A stretch of DNA of 64,000 nt, from positions 1-64,000 of the forward strand of contig CAJWTF010000001.1 in NCBI GenBank assembly GCA_913046825.1, given 5' to 3'. Source of the stretch: an uncultured Rickettsiales bacterium. GTDB lineage: Bacteria > Pseudomonadota > Alphaproteobacteria > UBA8366. The position numbers and the translations under genes are program-made. Below, one piece after another: positions 1 through 10,023 of this stretch. The notes beneath the pieces were generated by a model, which was not told the DNA's origin, searched no databases, and worked only from the letters and a program-made list of their open reading frames with translations. The stretch's first letter is position 1. Each line of letters begins with the position of its first letter.

Positions 1-439
1 CGCCAGCGATCTTTTCGAAGACCTTAGCGCGACCCTCGATACCATAGTGTTTCGCCAGAATCACCGGATCGGTATAGGGGAGTTTCACCGTGCCGTCCGC
101 TGCTTTCCATACGACTGCTTTCAACGGCACGTCGAGGCCGATCGCCTGATTGAATGTCATCAACGGCGTGCCGGTTTTCGGTGATACAGAGATCAGCGCG
201 GCATTCGGTGCCAAATCCATACCGAAACTCGCCGCGCCCTTGGCATGTTTCAGACGCGTGAAAACCTTCATGCCTTTCCGCTCCAACGCGATGCCTAGGC
301 GATCCAGAGTTTTGGTGACGCCGAAATCGCTTTGCCTCACAATCAACTCTTCATCTGCCGCCGTCGCGGGTGTCGGCATGACATGAACAGCGGCAATGGC
401 CACTATCAACAGAAGAGGGAGGGCATGGTGGAGACCCAT
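1..439 (-). CDS. DUF302 family periplasmic protein, partial (C-terminus beyond left edge)
   Basis: The reading frame runs on the minus strand from an ATG at 439 to the window edge, so about 146 residues are visible and the stop is missing. The first ~27 residues form a signal peptide: a hydrophobic stretch LPLLLIVAIAAV followed by a small-residue cleavage region ending ATAA. Residues ~40-140 look like a DUF302 domain: an N-terminal amphipathic helix (TLDRLGIALERKGMKVF), a central strand pair, and the late motif DGTVKLPYTDPVILAKHYG, which is typical of the family. A ribosome site AAAGGA lies 8 bases before the ATG. DUF302 proteins are small secreted proteins of unknown biochemical role. It faces away from the methyltransferase and follows the decayed transporter on the same strand. 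Confidence 0.75.
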   Translation of the reverse strand, partial: MGLHHALPLLLIVAIAAVHVMPTPATAADEELIVRQSDFGVTKTLDRLGIALERKGMKVFTRLKHAKGAASFGMDLAPNAALISVSPKTGTPLMTFNQAIGLDVPLKAVVWKAADGTVKLPYTDPVILAKHYGIEGRAKVFEKIAG

Positions 440-534
440 GTTTGGGATCCTTTCAAACGGACGTTAAGGTCACGGATAAATGAGAGTTTCCTTGTCTATG
501 CTGACTACGTGTCTCTGCGCAACTGGCCCTCCTT

Positions 535-1463
535 TCAACTTTTCGTACGCAACCCTCGAAGGTGTTCGATCAAGGGCACCAGTAGATGTGGCGACAGATA
601 CACGAGCAACTGACTGAGCGCGAAGTAAAGCCAGGTGACATCGGAGAGTGATCCGCCTGCCGCGGCCAACATGAGTCCAACATTCCTTTGCGCCGTCATC
701 AAACCGACGGCCAGCGCCGCCTCGCAGCCAATAGCCAAAACACTAAACGGATAAGCCGAAAAACATCACGACGGCCAGGCACCCGACCGCCAATAAACCG
801 AGCCAAAGCAAAGGGTCCGCGAGCAAACCCGGCGCCACATCCCCCATCAAGGCAGCGGCGAATATGAAAAGCCCGATGATATTACCATCGTCGATCTCCA
901 GGCGGTATCGTTCGATACGCGCTATCCCGATGAACCGCCGCGAGCAGAGACCGACGATTGACGAACTTGCCGACAATCCGAACAGCTTGCATCCCAACAT
1001 GAAGGGCGAGATAGAATGCGCATCACCCAGACAAAGATAGGCAAAGAAGGGTGCAATCAGGGGCACCAGTGCAGAGCTCTAGACCAACGCGATGAGGACT
1101 AAGGTTGCATCCAAGCCCAACAAGGCCCCGAGTGCAGGGGGCGCCATCATCGGAGCGGATGCGAATTTCATAACATTTCCAGCGAATATGCCCGGAGATT
1201 CCTCGCCGAAATCCGCCGCCACCGAGCAGCAAGGGAATGGCGACCGAAGTCCAGATGGTGGCAGCCAAAGCCAGACCGGGACGGCGCAGATGCTCCAGGA
1301 GGGCAACCAGATCTACCCGTAAGAAAGCAATCACCAACAAAAAGAACACAGCGTCCGCCGCGTAAGGTCGCAATATCTCGCCAAGTAGCGGATAGCGAGC
1401 AAAACCACCACCGCCACGGCGCGCGTACCTTGTCGACCTAACCAACAGAGCGGGGAAAGTATG
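535..1463 (-). pseudogene. Decayed Na+-dependent transporter (bile acid symporter/BASS-like)
   Basis: Four consecutive minus-strand reading frames together spell one polytopic membrane protein. An N-terminal piece with LGRQGTRAVAVVVLLAIR (about 1440-1385) is followed in another frame by a helix around LRPYAADAVFFLLVIAFLR and LRRPGLALAATIWTSVAIP (about 1380-1250). A third frame has KFASAPMMAPPALGALLGLD, is interrupted by an in-frame TAG at 1079-1081, and continues with SSALVPLIAPFFAYLCLG. The last piece, to the TGA at 535-537, contains AVGLMTAQRNVGLMLAAAG. The order and the 'sAPMMapPALaALLGLD' segment resemble predicted Na+-dependent transporters of the bile acid symporter superfamily. At least three frameshifts (near 1385, 1250 and 740) plus a nonsense codon rule out a single intact product. 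The precise start is uncertain. Confidence 0.72.
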
Positions 1464-1596
1464 GATTGTGCCTTTATTTGAGCTTTGCGAGAAAAGCATC
1501 TCGATATTCCCAAGCAAACAAAGCGCCAAATGGCGAGACGTTGGCCCGTCCCCTATAATCCGATAGGTTGCCCGCTGCACCAGACGGAATGCCAAC

Positions 1597-2388
1597 ATGA
1601 GCCTCGACTCTTATTACAAAGACCATTGGGTCGAAATCGAAGACGAGCGGTTGGACCGCTACGAGAAGATGTTCCAATGGAGTCCAGCCTTCGAGCGGTT
1701 GCTGGAGCCCGCCGAAATCTTGCCAGGACAAACCGTGGGCGATCTTGGCTGCGGCCCGGGTTTTCTGACACTGCAACTACTGGAGCGCGTCGGCCCAAAG
1801 GGTCACGTCCACTCCTTCGACGTCAGCGCTGACTTTATCGAGCGCACGCGCGTAAAGGCCGAAGCGGCTGGCCTATCCAACCGCTTGACGCTGCACCAGC
1901 TGACGGGTACCGGATTGCCCCTTGCGGATACGGTCCTGGATCGAATCATCGCTAAGAACGTCATGGTATACGTAGACGATCCGGCAGAGACCTTCCGTGA
2001 ATTTCAACGCATCTTGCAGAACGGTGGTAAGGTGCACGCCATCGACAGTGACTTCGCAATGGTCGCCATCGACCCGGTGCCACCGGCGGAATGGCGTGCC
2101 TTGGTAGAGGCCGCCACACATGCGTTCCGGACACCAAATATCGGTCGCAAACTATACGGCCTGGCCCGATCCGCCGGATTCGCCGACGTGCAGGTGCAGA
2201 TCCTGGCCGCACCGGACATCAAGGGACGCATGTTGAATTTCGCACAAAACATCGCGGGCTACGCACGCGAGGCCGGAACTCTTGAAGAAGCAGCGATCCA
2301 GCGCGTTTTGGATATCGCGACCGCCGCCCTGGAAGACGGGACCTATTTTGCCGTCAATCCACAGTTCATCGTCACCGCAACCATCTGA
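1597..2388 (+). CDS. Class I SAM-dependent methyltransferase
   Basis: This is a complete 263-residue protein. Residues 47-56 carry the SAM-binding motif I (VGDLGCGPGF). An acidic residue ends the next strand (HSFDVS, ~75), and post-motif strands around residues 108-115 (DRIIAKNVMVYVDD) match the UbiE/Methyltransf_11 layout. The C-terminal third resembles the accessory part of arsenite- and UbiE-like methyltransferases, but no cysteine triad of ArsM is visible. The acceptor substrate cannot be predicted. It stands alone, between the decayed transporter and the sulfate-activation genes on the same strand. Confidence 0.85.
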   Translation: MSLDSYYKDHWVEIEDERLDRYEKMFQWSPAFERLLEPAEILPGQTVGDLGCGPGFLTLQLLERVGPKGHVHSFDVSADFIERTRVKAEAAGLSNRLTLHQLTGTGLPLADTVLDRIIAKNVMVYVDDPAETFREFQRILQNGGKVHAIDSDFAMVAIDPVPPAEWRALVEAATHAFRTPNIGRKLYGLARSAGFADVQVQILAAPDIKGRMLNFAQNIAGYAREAGTLEEAAIQRVLDIATAALEDGTYFAVNPQFIVTATI

Positions 2389-2454
2389 CAGAACTTGCTA
2401 AATTATTTTCACATGTCATACGTAGTGCTGGGCTGACGATCTCAACTGGGCACA

Positions 2455-3372
2455 ATGACTGGCCGCTCCAAAATCCTGGCGCCTCACTTGAAAGAACTGG
2501 AAGCGGAAAGCATTCATATTTTTCGCGAAGTCGTGGCCGAAGCTGAAAAACCAGTCATGTTGTATTCGATCGGCAAAGATTCGGCGGTGATGCTCCACCT
2601 CGCGATGAAAGCAATCTATCCAGCGAAGCTCCCGTTCCCGCTCCTGCATGTCGATACGACCTGGAAGTTCAAAGAGATGATCTCCTTTCGCGATCAACGG
2701 GTTCGGGAATTGGGCGTCGAACTGCTCGTCCATACCAATCCGGATGGTCTCGCGCGTGGGATTAATCCCTTTGATCACGGTTCGTCCGTCCACACGGATA
2801 TAATGAAGACCGAAGCTCTCAAGCAAGCGCTTGACCTGTATAAATTCGATGCGGCATTCGGAGGGGCCCGTCGGGACGAAGAAAAATCACGGGCGAAAGA
2901 ACGGGTGCTTTCGTTCCGTAGTGCCGCGCATCGTTGGGACCCACGCAATCAACGTCCGGAGTTATGGCGTCTCTTCAACTGTCGTCTGAATCCAAGTGAG
3001 AGCCTGCGCGCCTTTCCCTTGTCGAATTGGACTGAACGCGATGTCTGGGAATACATCGCCGCCGAGGACATTCCCGTGGTCCCGCTTTACTTCGCCGAAA
3101 AGCGGCCGGTGGTCGAGCGCGACGGCATGCTCATCATGCGTGACGACGAGCGACTCAAGCTTCTACCCGGCGAAATACCGGTGTTACGCCGAGTGAGATT
3201 CCGCACCTTGGGGTGTTACCCGCTGACCGGCGCGATGGCGTCGGAGGCGCGTAATGTCGACGAAATTCTCGCTGAGCTCTCCACATCCAGATTGTCGGAG
3301 CGCCAGGGCCGAACTATCGATCACGACGGTTCGGGATCGATGGAGCGTAAGAAGCAGGAAGGCTATTTTTAA
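2455..3372 (+). CDS. cysD: Sulfate adenylyltransferase subunit 2 (CysD)
   Basis: This is the catalytic small subunit of ATP sulfurylase, which makes adenosine 5'-phosphosulfate from ATP and sulfate in the cytoplasm with the CysN GTPase. The 305-residue length matches the family. The PP-loop SIGKDS is at residues 38-43. Downstream signatures are [12 protein letters not shown] (~140-151), WRLFN (~175) and the C-terminal LTGAMASEA and [20 protein letters not shown] motifs. The stop overlaps the next start as TAATG, so translation is coupled to the CysN/CysC fusion. No CysH or CysI lies in the window. Confidence 0.97.
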   Translation: MTGRSKILAPHLKELEAESIHIFREVVAEAEKPVMLYSIGKDSAVMLHLAMKAIYPAKLPFPLLHVDTTWKFKEMISFRDQRVRELGVELLVHTNPDGLARGINPFDHGSSVHTDIMKTEALKQALDLYKFDAAFGGARRDEEKSRAKERVLSFRSAAHRWDPRNQRPELWRLFNCRLNPSESLRAFPLSNWTERDVWEYIAAEDIPVVPLYFAEKRPVVERDGMLIMRDDERLKLLPGEIPVLRRVRFRTLGCYPLTGAMASEARNVDEILAELSTSRLSERQGRTIDHDGSGSMERKKQEGYF

Positions 3373-5201
3373 TGCCGTCGGGAATTCTCCGATTTTTGAC
3401 CTGTGGCAGCGTCGATGACGGCAAGAGCACGCTCATCGGACGGCTTTTACATGACACGAAGCTCATCCTCGACGATCAGATAATCACGCTGGAACAAGAT
3501 TCTGGCGTCGGCAATACACCCGATTATTCGCTGCTCCTTGATGGATTGCAGGCGGAGCGCGAACAAGGCATTACCATCGACATCGCCTATCGGCATTTTA
3601 CGACGGACAGGCGGCGCTTCATCGTCGCAGATACACCCGGTCACGAACAATATACGCGGAACATGGCGACCGGTGCCTCGACGTCGGATTTGGCCGTGAT
3701 TTTGGTTGATGTTCGCAAGGGCGTGCTGACACAAACGCTCCGACACAGTCATATCGCTGCCCTATTCGGTATTCGTCACGTCATCTTGGCAGTAAACAAG
3801 ATGGATTTAGTCGATTACGCGGAAGAGGCTTTTCGGAAGATTACGGAAGTTTACCGGCAAGCGGCCGAAACCCTTGGGTTTGCCGATATTTCCTGCATTC
3901 CAATCTCCGCCTTACAAGGCGACAATCTACTGCACAACAGCGACCGGATACCATGGTACCAAGGCCCATCATTATTGACACAATTGGAAACCATCGATAC
4001 CGCGGGAGACCGAGACAGCGTCGCTTTCCGACTGCCGGTACAGCGCATCAATCGCGCTGATGGAGAGTTCCGAGGCTATAGCGGCACGATCGCGTCTGGC
4101 GAAATCCGTACGGGCGACGAGATCGTCGTCTCGCCATCGCTGAAACATAGTCGTATTGCCCGCATTCTCGGCACAAATGGCGACTTGGATGCGGCGGAAG
4201 CCGGCGAGGTGGTGACGATCACGCTGACCGACGAGATAGATACCGGACGCGGAGATATTATCGGGGACGCCACGCAACCGGCCCAGGTGAGTGACCAATT
4301 ACGGGTAACGCTGCTTTGGATGGACACGGAGCCGATGCTTCCCGGCCGCGCCTATGAAATTAAGATCGGAACCCGCTCCACGATCACCACCGTCTCCGAC
4401 CTCCGCTATACCGTCAATGTCGACACCATGGATCATGTGGCGGCCAAAACATTGGCATTAAATGACATCGGCGTCTGTAATTTGACCTTGGATACGGCCG
4501 TTGCGTTCGACCCTTATGAAGAAAACCGGGAGACCGGGGCATTGATCCTGATCGACCGCTACACCAAACATACCATCGCTGCGGGCACGATCACCTTTGG
4601 ATTGCGCCGCGCAACCAATATCGTCCATCAAGCCCTGGATATCGACAAGGCCGCGCGATCTCGCATCAAAAACCAACGTCCCTGCGTATTGTGGTTCACC
4701 GGCCTCTCAGGCTCGGGCAAATCAACTGTCGCCAACCGGGTCGAATCCGAACTCCATGCCCTCGGCCACCACACGCAAATACTCGACGGCGACAACGTCC
4801 GGCAAGGATTGAACAGAGACCTTGGCTTCACTGACGCTGACCGGGTCGAAAACATCCGGCGTATTTCCGAGGTTTCGAAGCTGTTCGTCGAAGCCGGCTT
4901 GATCGTCTTGGTATCTTTCATCTCACCGTTCCGGAGCGAGCGAGAAATGGCGCGTGAGCAATTGGATGACGGCGAGTTCGTTGAGATTTTCGTCGACACG
5001 CCGCTATCGCTTTGCGAGGAACGCGATCCCAAAGGCCTCTACCAGAAAGCGCGGGCTGGTGAGATCAGCAATTTTACCGGCATCGATTCCCCCTACGAGC
5101 CGCCGCTGCAACCTAATATCCGTCTTGAGACAGCTGACCTCTCCGTCGATGCGGCGGCGAGCGAGATCATTGCATACTTGCGGGACCGGAGAATAATCTG
5201 A
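3372..5201 (+). CDS. cysNC: Bifunctional sulfate adenylyltransferase subunit 1 / APS kinase (CysN-CysC fusion)
   Basis: This 609-residue fusion joins the regulatory GTPase of ATP sulfurylase to APS kinase, giving PAPS for sulfate assimilation or sulfation. The N-terminal GTPase has G1 GSVDDGKS (12-19), G3 DTPGHEQY (~89-96) and G4 NKMD (~143-146), then EF-Tu-like beta-barrel domains. The APS kinase begins near residue 437, with P-loop GLSGSGKS at ~443-450 and DGDNVRQGLN about 30 residues on. In the kinase part, the stretch after ERDPKGLYQKARAGEI is conserved. It starts within the cysD stop codon and so forms an operon with it. The length is close to other NodQ/CysNC proteins. Confidence 0.96.
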   Translation: MPSGILRFLTCGSVDDGKSTLIGRLLHDTKLILDDQIITLEQDSGVGNTPDYSLLLDGLQAEREQGITIDIAYRHFTTDRRRFIVADTPGHEQYTRNMATGASTSDLAVILVDVRKGVLTQTLRHSHIAALFGIRHVILAVNKMDLVDYAEEAFRKITEVYRQAAETLGFADISCIPISALQGDNLLHNSDRIPWYQGPSLLTQLETIDTAGDRDSVAFRLPVQRINRADGEFRGYSGTIASGEIRTGDEIVVSPSLKHSRIARILGTNGDLDAAEAGEVVTITLTDEIDTGRGDIIGDATQPAQVSDQLRVTLLWMDTEPMLPGRAYEIKIGTRSTITTVSDLRYTVNVDTMDHVAAKTLALNDIGVCNLTLDTAVAFDPYEENRETGALILIDRYTKHTIAAGTITFGLRRATNIVHQALDIDKAARSRIKNQRPCVLWFTGLSGSGKSTVANRVESELHALGHHTQILDGDNVRQGLNRDLGFTDADRVENIRRISEVSKLFVEAGLIVLVSFISPFRSEREMAREQLDDGEFVEIFVDTPLSLCEERDPKGLYQKARAGEISNFTGIDSPYEPPLQPNIRLETADLSVDAAASEIIAYLRDRRII

Positions 5202-5275
5202 CGGTTTAAATCTCACCTCTGAACCCAACATCTAATTTCTGGTTGCATCTATTTACAGAATGAGTATCCCGAAAA

Positions 5276-5875
5276 ATGCCTCGTTTAAGAGAATTCAACC
5301 CTCAGACCGTCCTCGCCGAAGCCACGCAAATTTTTTGGCGTAACGGCTATGCCGATACTTCGATGGAAGACATCGTATCGGAAACCGGCGTCAGTCGGTA
5401 CGGTATCTATGAGACATTTGGCAATAAGAAAGAACTTTTGGTCGCGGCAATCCGCCACTACGAACAAACCATGGGCCAGTTGCTGATGTCCGGCCTCCAG
5501 CAATCCGACGCTGGGCTTTCGGAAATCATTGACTACTGGCGGATGATCGGCGAGCACGCCAAGGACGAAAAATTTTGTGCCGGTTGCCTATTTGTGAATG
5601 TGTCCGCGGAAGTTGCCCCTCATGACGAAGACGTCTCCGCCGAGATGCAGCGGATTGACAAGGATCACCAAGCGCTATTCGCTCGCGCTATCCGGAACGG
5701 ACAATCTAACGGTGAGATTTCGAGTGAAGTGGACTCGGATGCCAGCGGTCTCATGATGGTTGGATTGACGCGTGGTCTAGCGTTGATGGTCAGGGCCGGC
5801 ACGAATTTGGAAGCTCTTTGGCCTGCCGTCGACGCGGCTTTGGCCACGCTGATAAAAGTGAAGAAAATTAGTTGA
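5276..5875 (+). CDS. TetR/AcrR family transcriptional regulator
   Basis: This 199-residue repressor-like protein has an N-terminal helix-turn-helix at about residues 27-50 (TSMEDIVSETGVSRYGIYETFGNK), the standard TetR DNA-binding signature, followed by KKELLVAAIRHY. The C-terminal helical domain contains GCLFVNVSAEVAPHDEDV (~102-119), a pattern found in TetR members whose ligand is usually unknown. It lies 74 bases after cysNC on the same strand, with only decayed sequence downstream. Its natural target may therefore have been the lost gene, the cys genes, or something outside the window. No palindromic operator was recognised nearby. Confidence 0.9.
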   Translation: MPRLREFNPQTVLAEATQIFWRNGYADTSMEDIVSETGVSRYGIYETFGNKKELLVAAIRHYEQTMGQLLMSGLQQSDAGLSEIIDYWRMIGEHAKDEKFCAGCLFVNVSAEVAPHDEDVSAEMQRIDKDHQALFARAIRNGQSNGEISSEVDSDASGLMMVGLTRGLALMVRAGTNLEALWPAVDAALATLIKVKKIS

Positions 5876-6145
5876 GACTTATATCCGAATAACTATTCTG
5901 ATAAAGAGCAATTGATCCGGCTCCTTTTTTCTCCGGGTCAGAACGTAAATGCTGAAATGCTCATTTGGAACAAAATAAATGGCCGATTAACTTTCCGATC
6001 GTTGGCCCGTCGCCCTCGCGAATTTCGATATTCGGTGTCGTTAGCTCATCATCATCCTGACCGTCGCGGCCGTGACAGGCTCTGCTGCCGGAGCCCGGCA
6101 TTTGGAGTTCGCCAATAATTATCCCGTTTTCTTCGAAGCCGATAA

Positions 6146-6460
6146 TCCCTAATTGATCAATTTCGAACGGTTCCAAGCGATCTACGCCACCGGGACCACG
6201 CCACCGCTTTCGATAACGACCTTTTCGGCGGAACCCGCCGAGCGCTCAACGATATTGATGGCACACAAGCCTTGACCAGGTTTGTCACGGATTTGGACGG
6301 CAGTACTTTTCCACTATTTGTGGAAGACGAGTGCCACATCGGCGACAGATGGAAGATAGAGGCGGAGGCCCGCTTCCTGCTCAACGTGGATCCAGCGAAA
6401 GCCCTTGCTCCCTTCAAGTGGGATAGCTTCTTCAACTTCCGAGTATCGCGGTTTTTCTAA
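6146..6460 (+). pseudogene. Remnant: C-terminal part of an outer-membrane beta-barrel protein
   Basis: Between the TetR gene (ends 5875) and the convergent gene at 6457 there is no intact gene. From just after a TAA at 6143-6145 to the TAA at 6458-6460, one frame stays open for about 104 codons. It has alternating polar/hydrophobic strands: DLFGGTRRALND, LTRFVTDLDG, RWKIEAEARFLLNVD, FFNFRVSRFF. The terminal phenylalanine and strand pattern are typical of outer-membrane beta-barrels. There is no start codon at a sensible place, since the first in-frame ATG is 6272. Upstream, in another frame near 6051-6090, is a signal-peptide-like piece (IILTVAAVTGSAAGA). I read this as the tail of a disrupted barrel gene. 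The family is not identified. The 5876-6145 stretch otherwise shows nothing recognisable. Confidence 0.45.
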
Positions 6461-7578
6461 CGACGAAGGAGAAACTCGCGGCCTACCTTAACACGCCGCA
6501 CGCCGTCATACGCCACGATATCGGCAGTGGCATAGGTTTCCGTCCAGCGTTCCGGCAAAAAACTTCCCGTACCGATGACATCAACCGGCGCTTCGCCAAT
6601 TGCGAAGGCGTTGCATTTCTCGGGGCTGAAACCGCTGGAACAAACAATTTTCGCGTTCGCAAAGCCGGCCTCGTCCAAAGATTCCCGCACATGCCAGGCT
6701 GCAGCCACGGTGACCCCCGGCCCGATTAAATGGCGTAATTCGGTCTCCGTCCGATAGCCTCTAATGGCTTCGGGAACATTGCGGTCAAGCACCGCATAGG
6801 ATGCCGCTGGATCCAAGCCTTCGCAGAACCGCCCGCCGGGCGTATCCAGGCGAAACGCGAGCCGCCCTTCGGACGCCATATCGGGGAACCGTTCGCAGAC
6901 CGTGATGGCGTCGCTGACCTCTTTGCCGAAATAATCGACCAGCACCGTGAGATCCTCACCTGGAAACGTCTCGTGAAACATTTCCGCCGCACGGAGGGTT
7001 GACCCCGCGTAGCCGATCAAGGCGTGGGGCATTGTCCCCAATCCAGCTTCTCGGCCGTAGTAATGCGCAGTAGCATCGGTCGCATTGCCAATAAATCCTT
7101 GCACGGAGTCGCCCTTCCGGCGTGCACGCGCAGAGCCGACGGAAGCGGCATAGGCCATCATCGCCGCCATTTCCGTCCCGGCACAATGGCGCGCATCCAA
7201 CGCCAAAAAGGCCACGTGTGGCAAATCCATACACATGGTGTAGGCGTTCCAGGCAGCCACACAGGGCGGGCCGATCTTTTGCAAAAGCAGTGTCTCGAGA
7301 TCGACGAGATGGGCAAACGGCCCGCTGATGAACATTAAGGGTTCACCGGCGCCGACCCAGCGGCCCTCGTCATGGGTCAACTCGATATTGAATGGGACGC
7401 CGCGCGTTGCCGCGACCTCGTTCAGCCAATCAATCGCGAGCTTCGGTGCCGAGACCACAGGTCGCCGCATGAATACCGCATAGGTCACGGGGACATCCCC
7501 GAACTTCTCGACTGTCCGTTTCGTCCGATTGAAATAGACGTCGGCCCAGCGGCTGATTTCGTCCGGCTTTACCGTCAT
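6457..7578 (-). CDS. Nicotinate phosphoribosyltransferase family protein
   Basis: This 373-residue protein resembles the NAPRTase family, which condenses nicotinate with PRPP in NAD salvage. Visible family features are the N-terminal DEISRWADVYFNRTKRTVEKFG, the internal FNIELTHDEGRWVGAGEPLMFISGP segment, the DARHCAGTEMAAMMAYAASVG stretch (~130-150), and the late barrel segment IVCSSGFSPEKCNAF followed by PVDVIGTGSFLP, which corresponds to the phosphate-binding end. It is shorter than classical PncB and belongs to a short-form subgroup. It starts 51 bases after the DAHP synthase stop on the same strand, so the two are probably co-transcribed. The function is inferred from family, and the exact base acceptor is not certain. 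Confidence 0.85.
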   Translation of the reverse strand: MTVKPDEISRWADVYFNRTKRTVEKFGDVPVTYAVFMRRPVVSAPKLAIDWLNEVAATRGVPFNIELTHDEGRWVGAGEPLMFISGPFAHLVDLETLLLQKIGPPCVAAWNAYTMCMDLPHVAFLALDARHCAGTEMAAMMAYAASVGSARARRKGDSVQGFIGNATDATAHYYGREAGLGTMPHALIGYAGSTLRAAEMFHETFPGEDLTVLVDYFGKEVSDAITVCERFPDMASEGRLAFRLDTPGGRFCEGLDPAASYAVLDRNVPEAIRGYRTETELRHLIGPGVTVAAAWHVRESLDEAGFANAKIVCSSGFSPEKCNAFAIGEAPVDVIGTGSFLPERWTETYATADIVAYDGVRRVKVGREFLLRR

Positions 7579-7629
7579 CGCACCCTCCGGCGCAAAATGC
7601 GCGCCCCGGTTAACTCAGGCGACCCGCCG

Positions 7630-9018
7630 TCACGACGCGACCGCAGTCTCTCCATTGGCGGCAACCCCGTTCCGCAAACCCTTAAGTGAGTCCGAAACCA
7701 GGAACGCGAGTTCCAAAGCCTGACTGGCGTTAAGGCGCGGATCGCAATGGGTGTGATAGCGTTGCGACAAAGAATCGTCACTGATCGCCTGCGCACCACC
7801 CAAGCATTCCGTCACGTCCTGTCCGGTCATCTCGAAATGGACGCCGCCGGCATAGGTGCCCTCCGCCTGATGCACGTCGAATACACGCCGAACTTCTTCG
7901 AGGATTTGATCGAAAGGCCGCGTCTTATACCCGCTCGGTGCTTTTATCGTATTGCCGTGCATCGGATCGCAAGACCACACGACCTTCGCACCCTCGCGCT
8001 CAACTGAGCGGATCAGGTTCGGCAGGTGCTTCTCGACATTCTGATGTCCCATCCGCGAAATCAGAGTCAAACGACCTGCTTCATTCGCTGGGTTGAGGAT
8101 CTCAACCAAGCGAAGCAGTTCGTCTGGATCCGATGTCGGGCCGCATTTCACACCGATTGGATTTTTGACACCGCGCAAATACTCAACATGCGCGCTGTCC
8201 AACTGACGGGTCCGATCGCCAATCCACAGCATATGCGCCGAACAGTCGTACCACTCACCGGTCAGGCTATCCTCGCGGGTCAGCGCTTCCTCGTACCAGA
8301 GCAACAGCGCTTCGTGGCTGGTGTAGAATTCCGTCTCGCGCATTTGCGGCACGACTTCCGCCGTGATCCCGCACGCCTCCATGAATTCGAGAGACTCGCC
8401 AATACGGGTCGCAAGCTCACGGTATTCCTCGCCTTGGGGACTGCCGTCCACGAAGTCGAGCGTCCAGCGATGCACCTGATGCAAGTCCGCGAAACCGCCT
8501 TGCGCGAAGGCACGTAAAAGATTCAGTGTCGCCGATGCCTGATTGTAAGCTTGCACCATGCGACCCGGATCGGGCTCGCGTGCTTCCGGCAGGAACTCAA
8601 TATTGTTGACGATATCGCCGCGATAGCTCGGCAGAGACACGTCGCCCTGGACCTCGTTCGGATCCGAGCGAGGTTTGGCGAACTGACCTGCCATCCGTCC
8701 GACCTTCACGACGGGACAAGAGGCGGCAAACGTCAGGACGACCGCCATCTGCAGCAATACCTTGAAGGTATCGCGGATGTTGTTCGCGCTGAATTCCGCA
8801 AAACTCTCCGCGCAATCGCCTCCTTGCAGCAAAAAGGCCTTACCCTCGGACACCCGCGCAAGGTTTGCTTTGAGTTTCCGAGCCTCGCCGGCAAAAACCA
8901 ACGGCGGTTGCGCTCTGAGCGTGTTTTCCGCAGCATCCAATTTCGCCTGATCCAGATATTCCGGTACCTGGAGAATCGGCAATCCGCGCCAAGATTCCGG
9001 CGTCCAATCCCGAGCCAT
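7630..9018 (-). CDS. Class II 3-deoxy-7-phosphoheptulonate synthase
   Basis: It catalyses the first step of the shikimate pathway (PEP + erythrose 4-phosphate to DAHP). From the chosen ATG at 9018 it is 462 residues, the usual length for plant/actinobacterial type II enzymes. Metal ligands expected for this class are visible: Cys69 in [10 protein letters not shown], the His in [11 protein letters not shown], the Glu in [10 protein letters not shown], and the Asp in [10 protein letters not shown]. Signatures near the N-terminus ([14 protein letters not shown]) fix the start. A longer frame reaching 9177 is rejected because its extra 53 residues are cysteine-rich, not conserved in pattern, and would overlap the divergent sirtuin. 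Downstream lies the nicotinate phosphoribosyltransferase gene. Confidence 0.96.
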   Translation of the reverse strand: MARDWTPESWRGLPILQVPEYLDQAKLDAAENTLRAQPPLVFAGEARKLKANLARVSEGKAFLLQGGDCAESFAEFSANNIRDTFKVLLQMAVVLTFAASCPVVKVGRMAGQFAKPRSDPNEVQGDVSLPSYRGDIVNNIEFLPEAREPDPGRMVQAYNQASATLNLLRAFAQGGFADLHQVHRWTLDFVDGSPQGEEYRELATRIGESLEFMEACGITAEVVPQMRETEFYTSHEALLLWYEEALTREDSLTGEWYDCSAHMLWIGDRTRQLDSAHVEYLRGVKNPIGVKCGPTSDPDELLRLVEILNPANEAGRLTLISRMGHQNVEKHLPNLIRSVEREGAKVVWSCDPMHGNTIKAPSGYKTRPFDQILEEVRRVFDVHQAEGTYAGGVHFEMTGQDVTECLGGAQAISDDSLSQRYHTHCDPRLNASQALELAFLVSDSLKGLRNGVAANGETAVAS

Positions 9019-9175
9019 AATAGTCCCCATATGTATCGTGTCAGCGGTTAAAACCCCGCCAGTGAACGTACATCTACGCCCAAACCCCTTGAATTTCCAG
9101 AACGAATATAAATTGCCACTTGTCCCAGTAAAACAGCCGTGTTTGGCTTTTGTGGAAAACATGCAGAGGAACGAC

Positions 9176-9922
9176 ATGTCCGCCGATCAACTAAAGGAAT
9201 TAATAGAGGCCGCAAGCCGGGTGGTTGTCTTCACTGGAGCCGGTATTAGCACCGAATCCGGCATCCCAGATTTCCGCAGTCCCGGCGGCGTATGGGACAA
9301 GTTCAAGCCGGTGTATTTTCAAGATTTCATGGATTCCGAGGAAATGCGGCGCGAAACCTGGCGCCGCAAGATCGAGACCGACAAAACCATGCAAAAGGCG
9401 ACGCCGAATCGCGGCCACCGCGCGGTCGAAAAGTTGGTGCGCGAAGGCAAGGTTTCGGCCGTCATCACTCAGAATATCGACGGTCTGCATCAAACCTCGG
9501 GTGTGCCGGACGAGAAGGTGATCGAACTGCACGGTAATTCCACATACGCCCATTGTCTGGATTGCAGGGAAAGACACGAGCTTAGCGAAATTCTGGAACC
9601 TTTCGCGCGGGACGAAACTCTGCCCAAATGTAAAAACTGTGCCAGCCCTTATGTGAAAACAGCGACAATTTCCTTCGGGCAGCAGATGCCAGAAGACGCC
9701 ATGCGTGCGGCAGAAATCGAAACAATGGCCTGCGATCTAATGATCTCCATCGGATCTTCCTTGGTCGTCTATCCGGCCGCGGGGTTTCCGCTCATGGCAA
9801 AGCGGAACGGCGCCACATACGCAATTCTGAATCGAGACGGCACCGAGCATGACAGCCACGCCGACCTCGTGATCAATGACGAAATCGGGTACGTGCTCGG
9901 CGACGCCGTGAACGTGAATTAG
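9176..9922 (+). CDS. cobB: NAD-dependent protein deacylase, sirtuin (CobB)
   Basis: This 248-residue Sir2-family enzyme removes acyl groups from lysines using NAD+. Motifs are GAGIS (21-25), SGIPDFRS (28-35), TQNIDGLHQ (98-106) and the catalytic His119 in ELHGN. A zinc ribbon is formed by Cys127, Cys130, Cys152 and Cys155. The chosen ATG at 9176 has AGAGGA eight bases upstream; an open extension to 9038 runs across the promoter region shared with the divergent DAHP synthase. Deacetylation of acyl-CoA synthetases is a known job of CobB and would suit a genome rich in these enzymes. That link is an inference. Confidence 0.96.
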   Translation: MSADQLKELIEAASRVVVFTGAGISTESGIPDFRSPGGVWDKFKPVYFQDFMDSEEMRRETWRRKIETDKTMQKATPNRGHRAVEKLVREGKVSAVITQNIDGLHQTSGVPDEKVIELHGNSTYAHCLDCRERHELSEILEPFARDETLPKCKNCASPYVKTATISFGQQMPEDAMRAAEIETMACDLMISIGSSLVVYPAAGFPLMAKRNGATYAILNRDGTEHDSHADLVINDEIGYVLGDAVNVN

Positions 9923-10023
9923 CCCAATCAAACACAAATCGTTGAGGCGGTACTGGAATTTATTGGCAGCACTGCCCGTCTCTGCGACACTCCGCAAAAA
10001 TTTGCATTTTAAAGGATCATCTC

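Noticed and set aside
743..1066. Separate small membrane-protein genes in the decayed transporter
   Set aside because: The pieces join in order into one protein; each alone lacks start signals and a sensible fold.
9019..9177. Longer starts for the DAHP synthase (9177) and the sirtuin (9038)
   Set aside because: They would overlap each other through the divergent promoter, and family N-termini start at 9018 and 9176.
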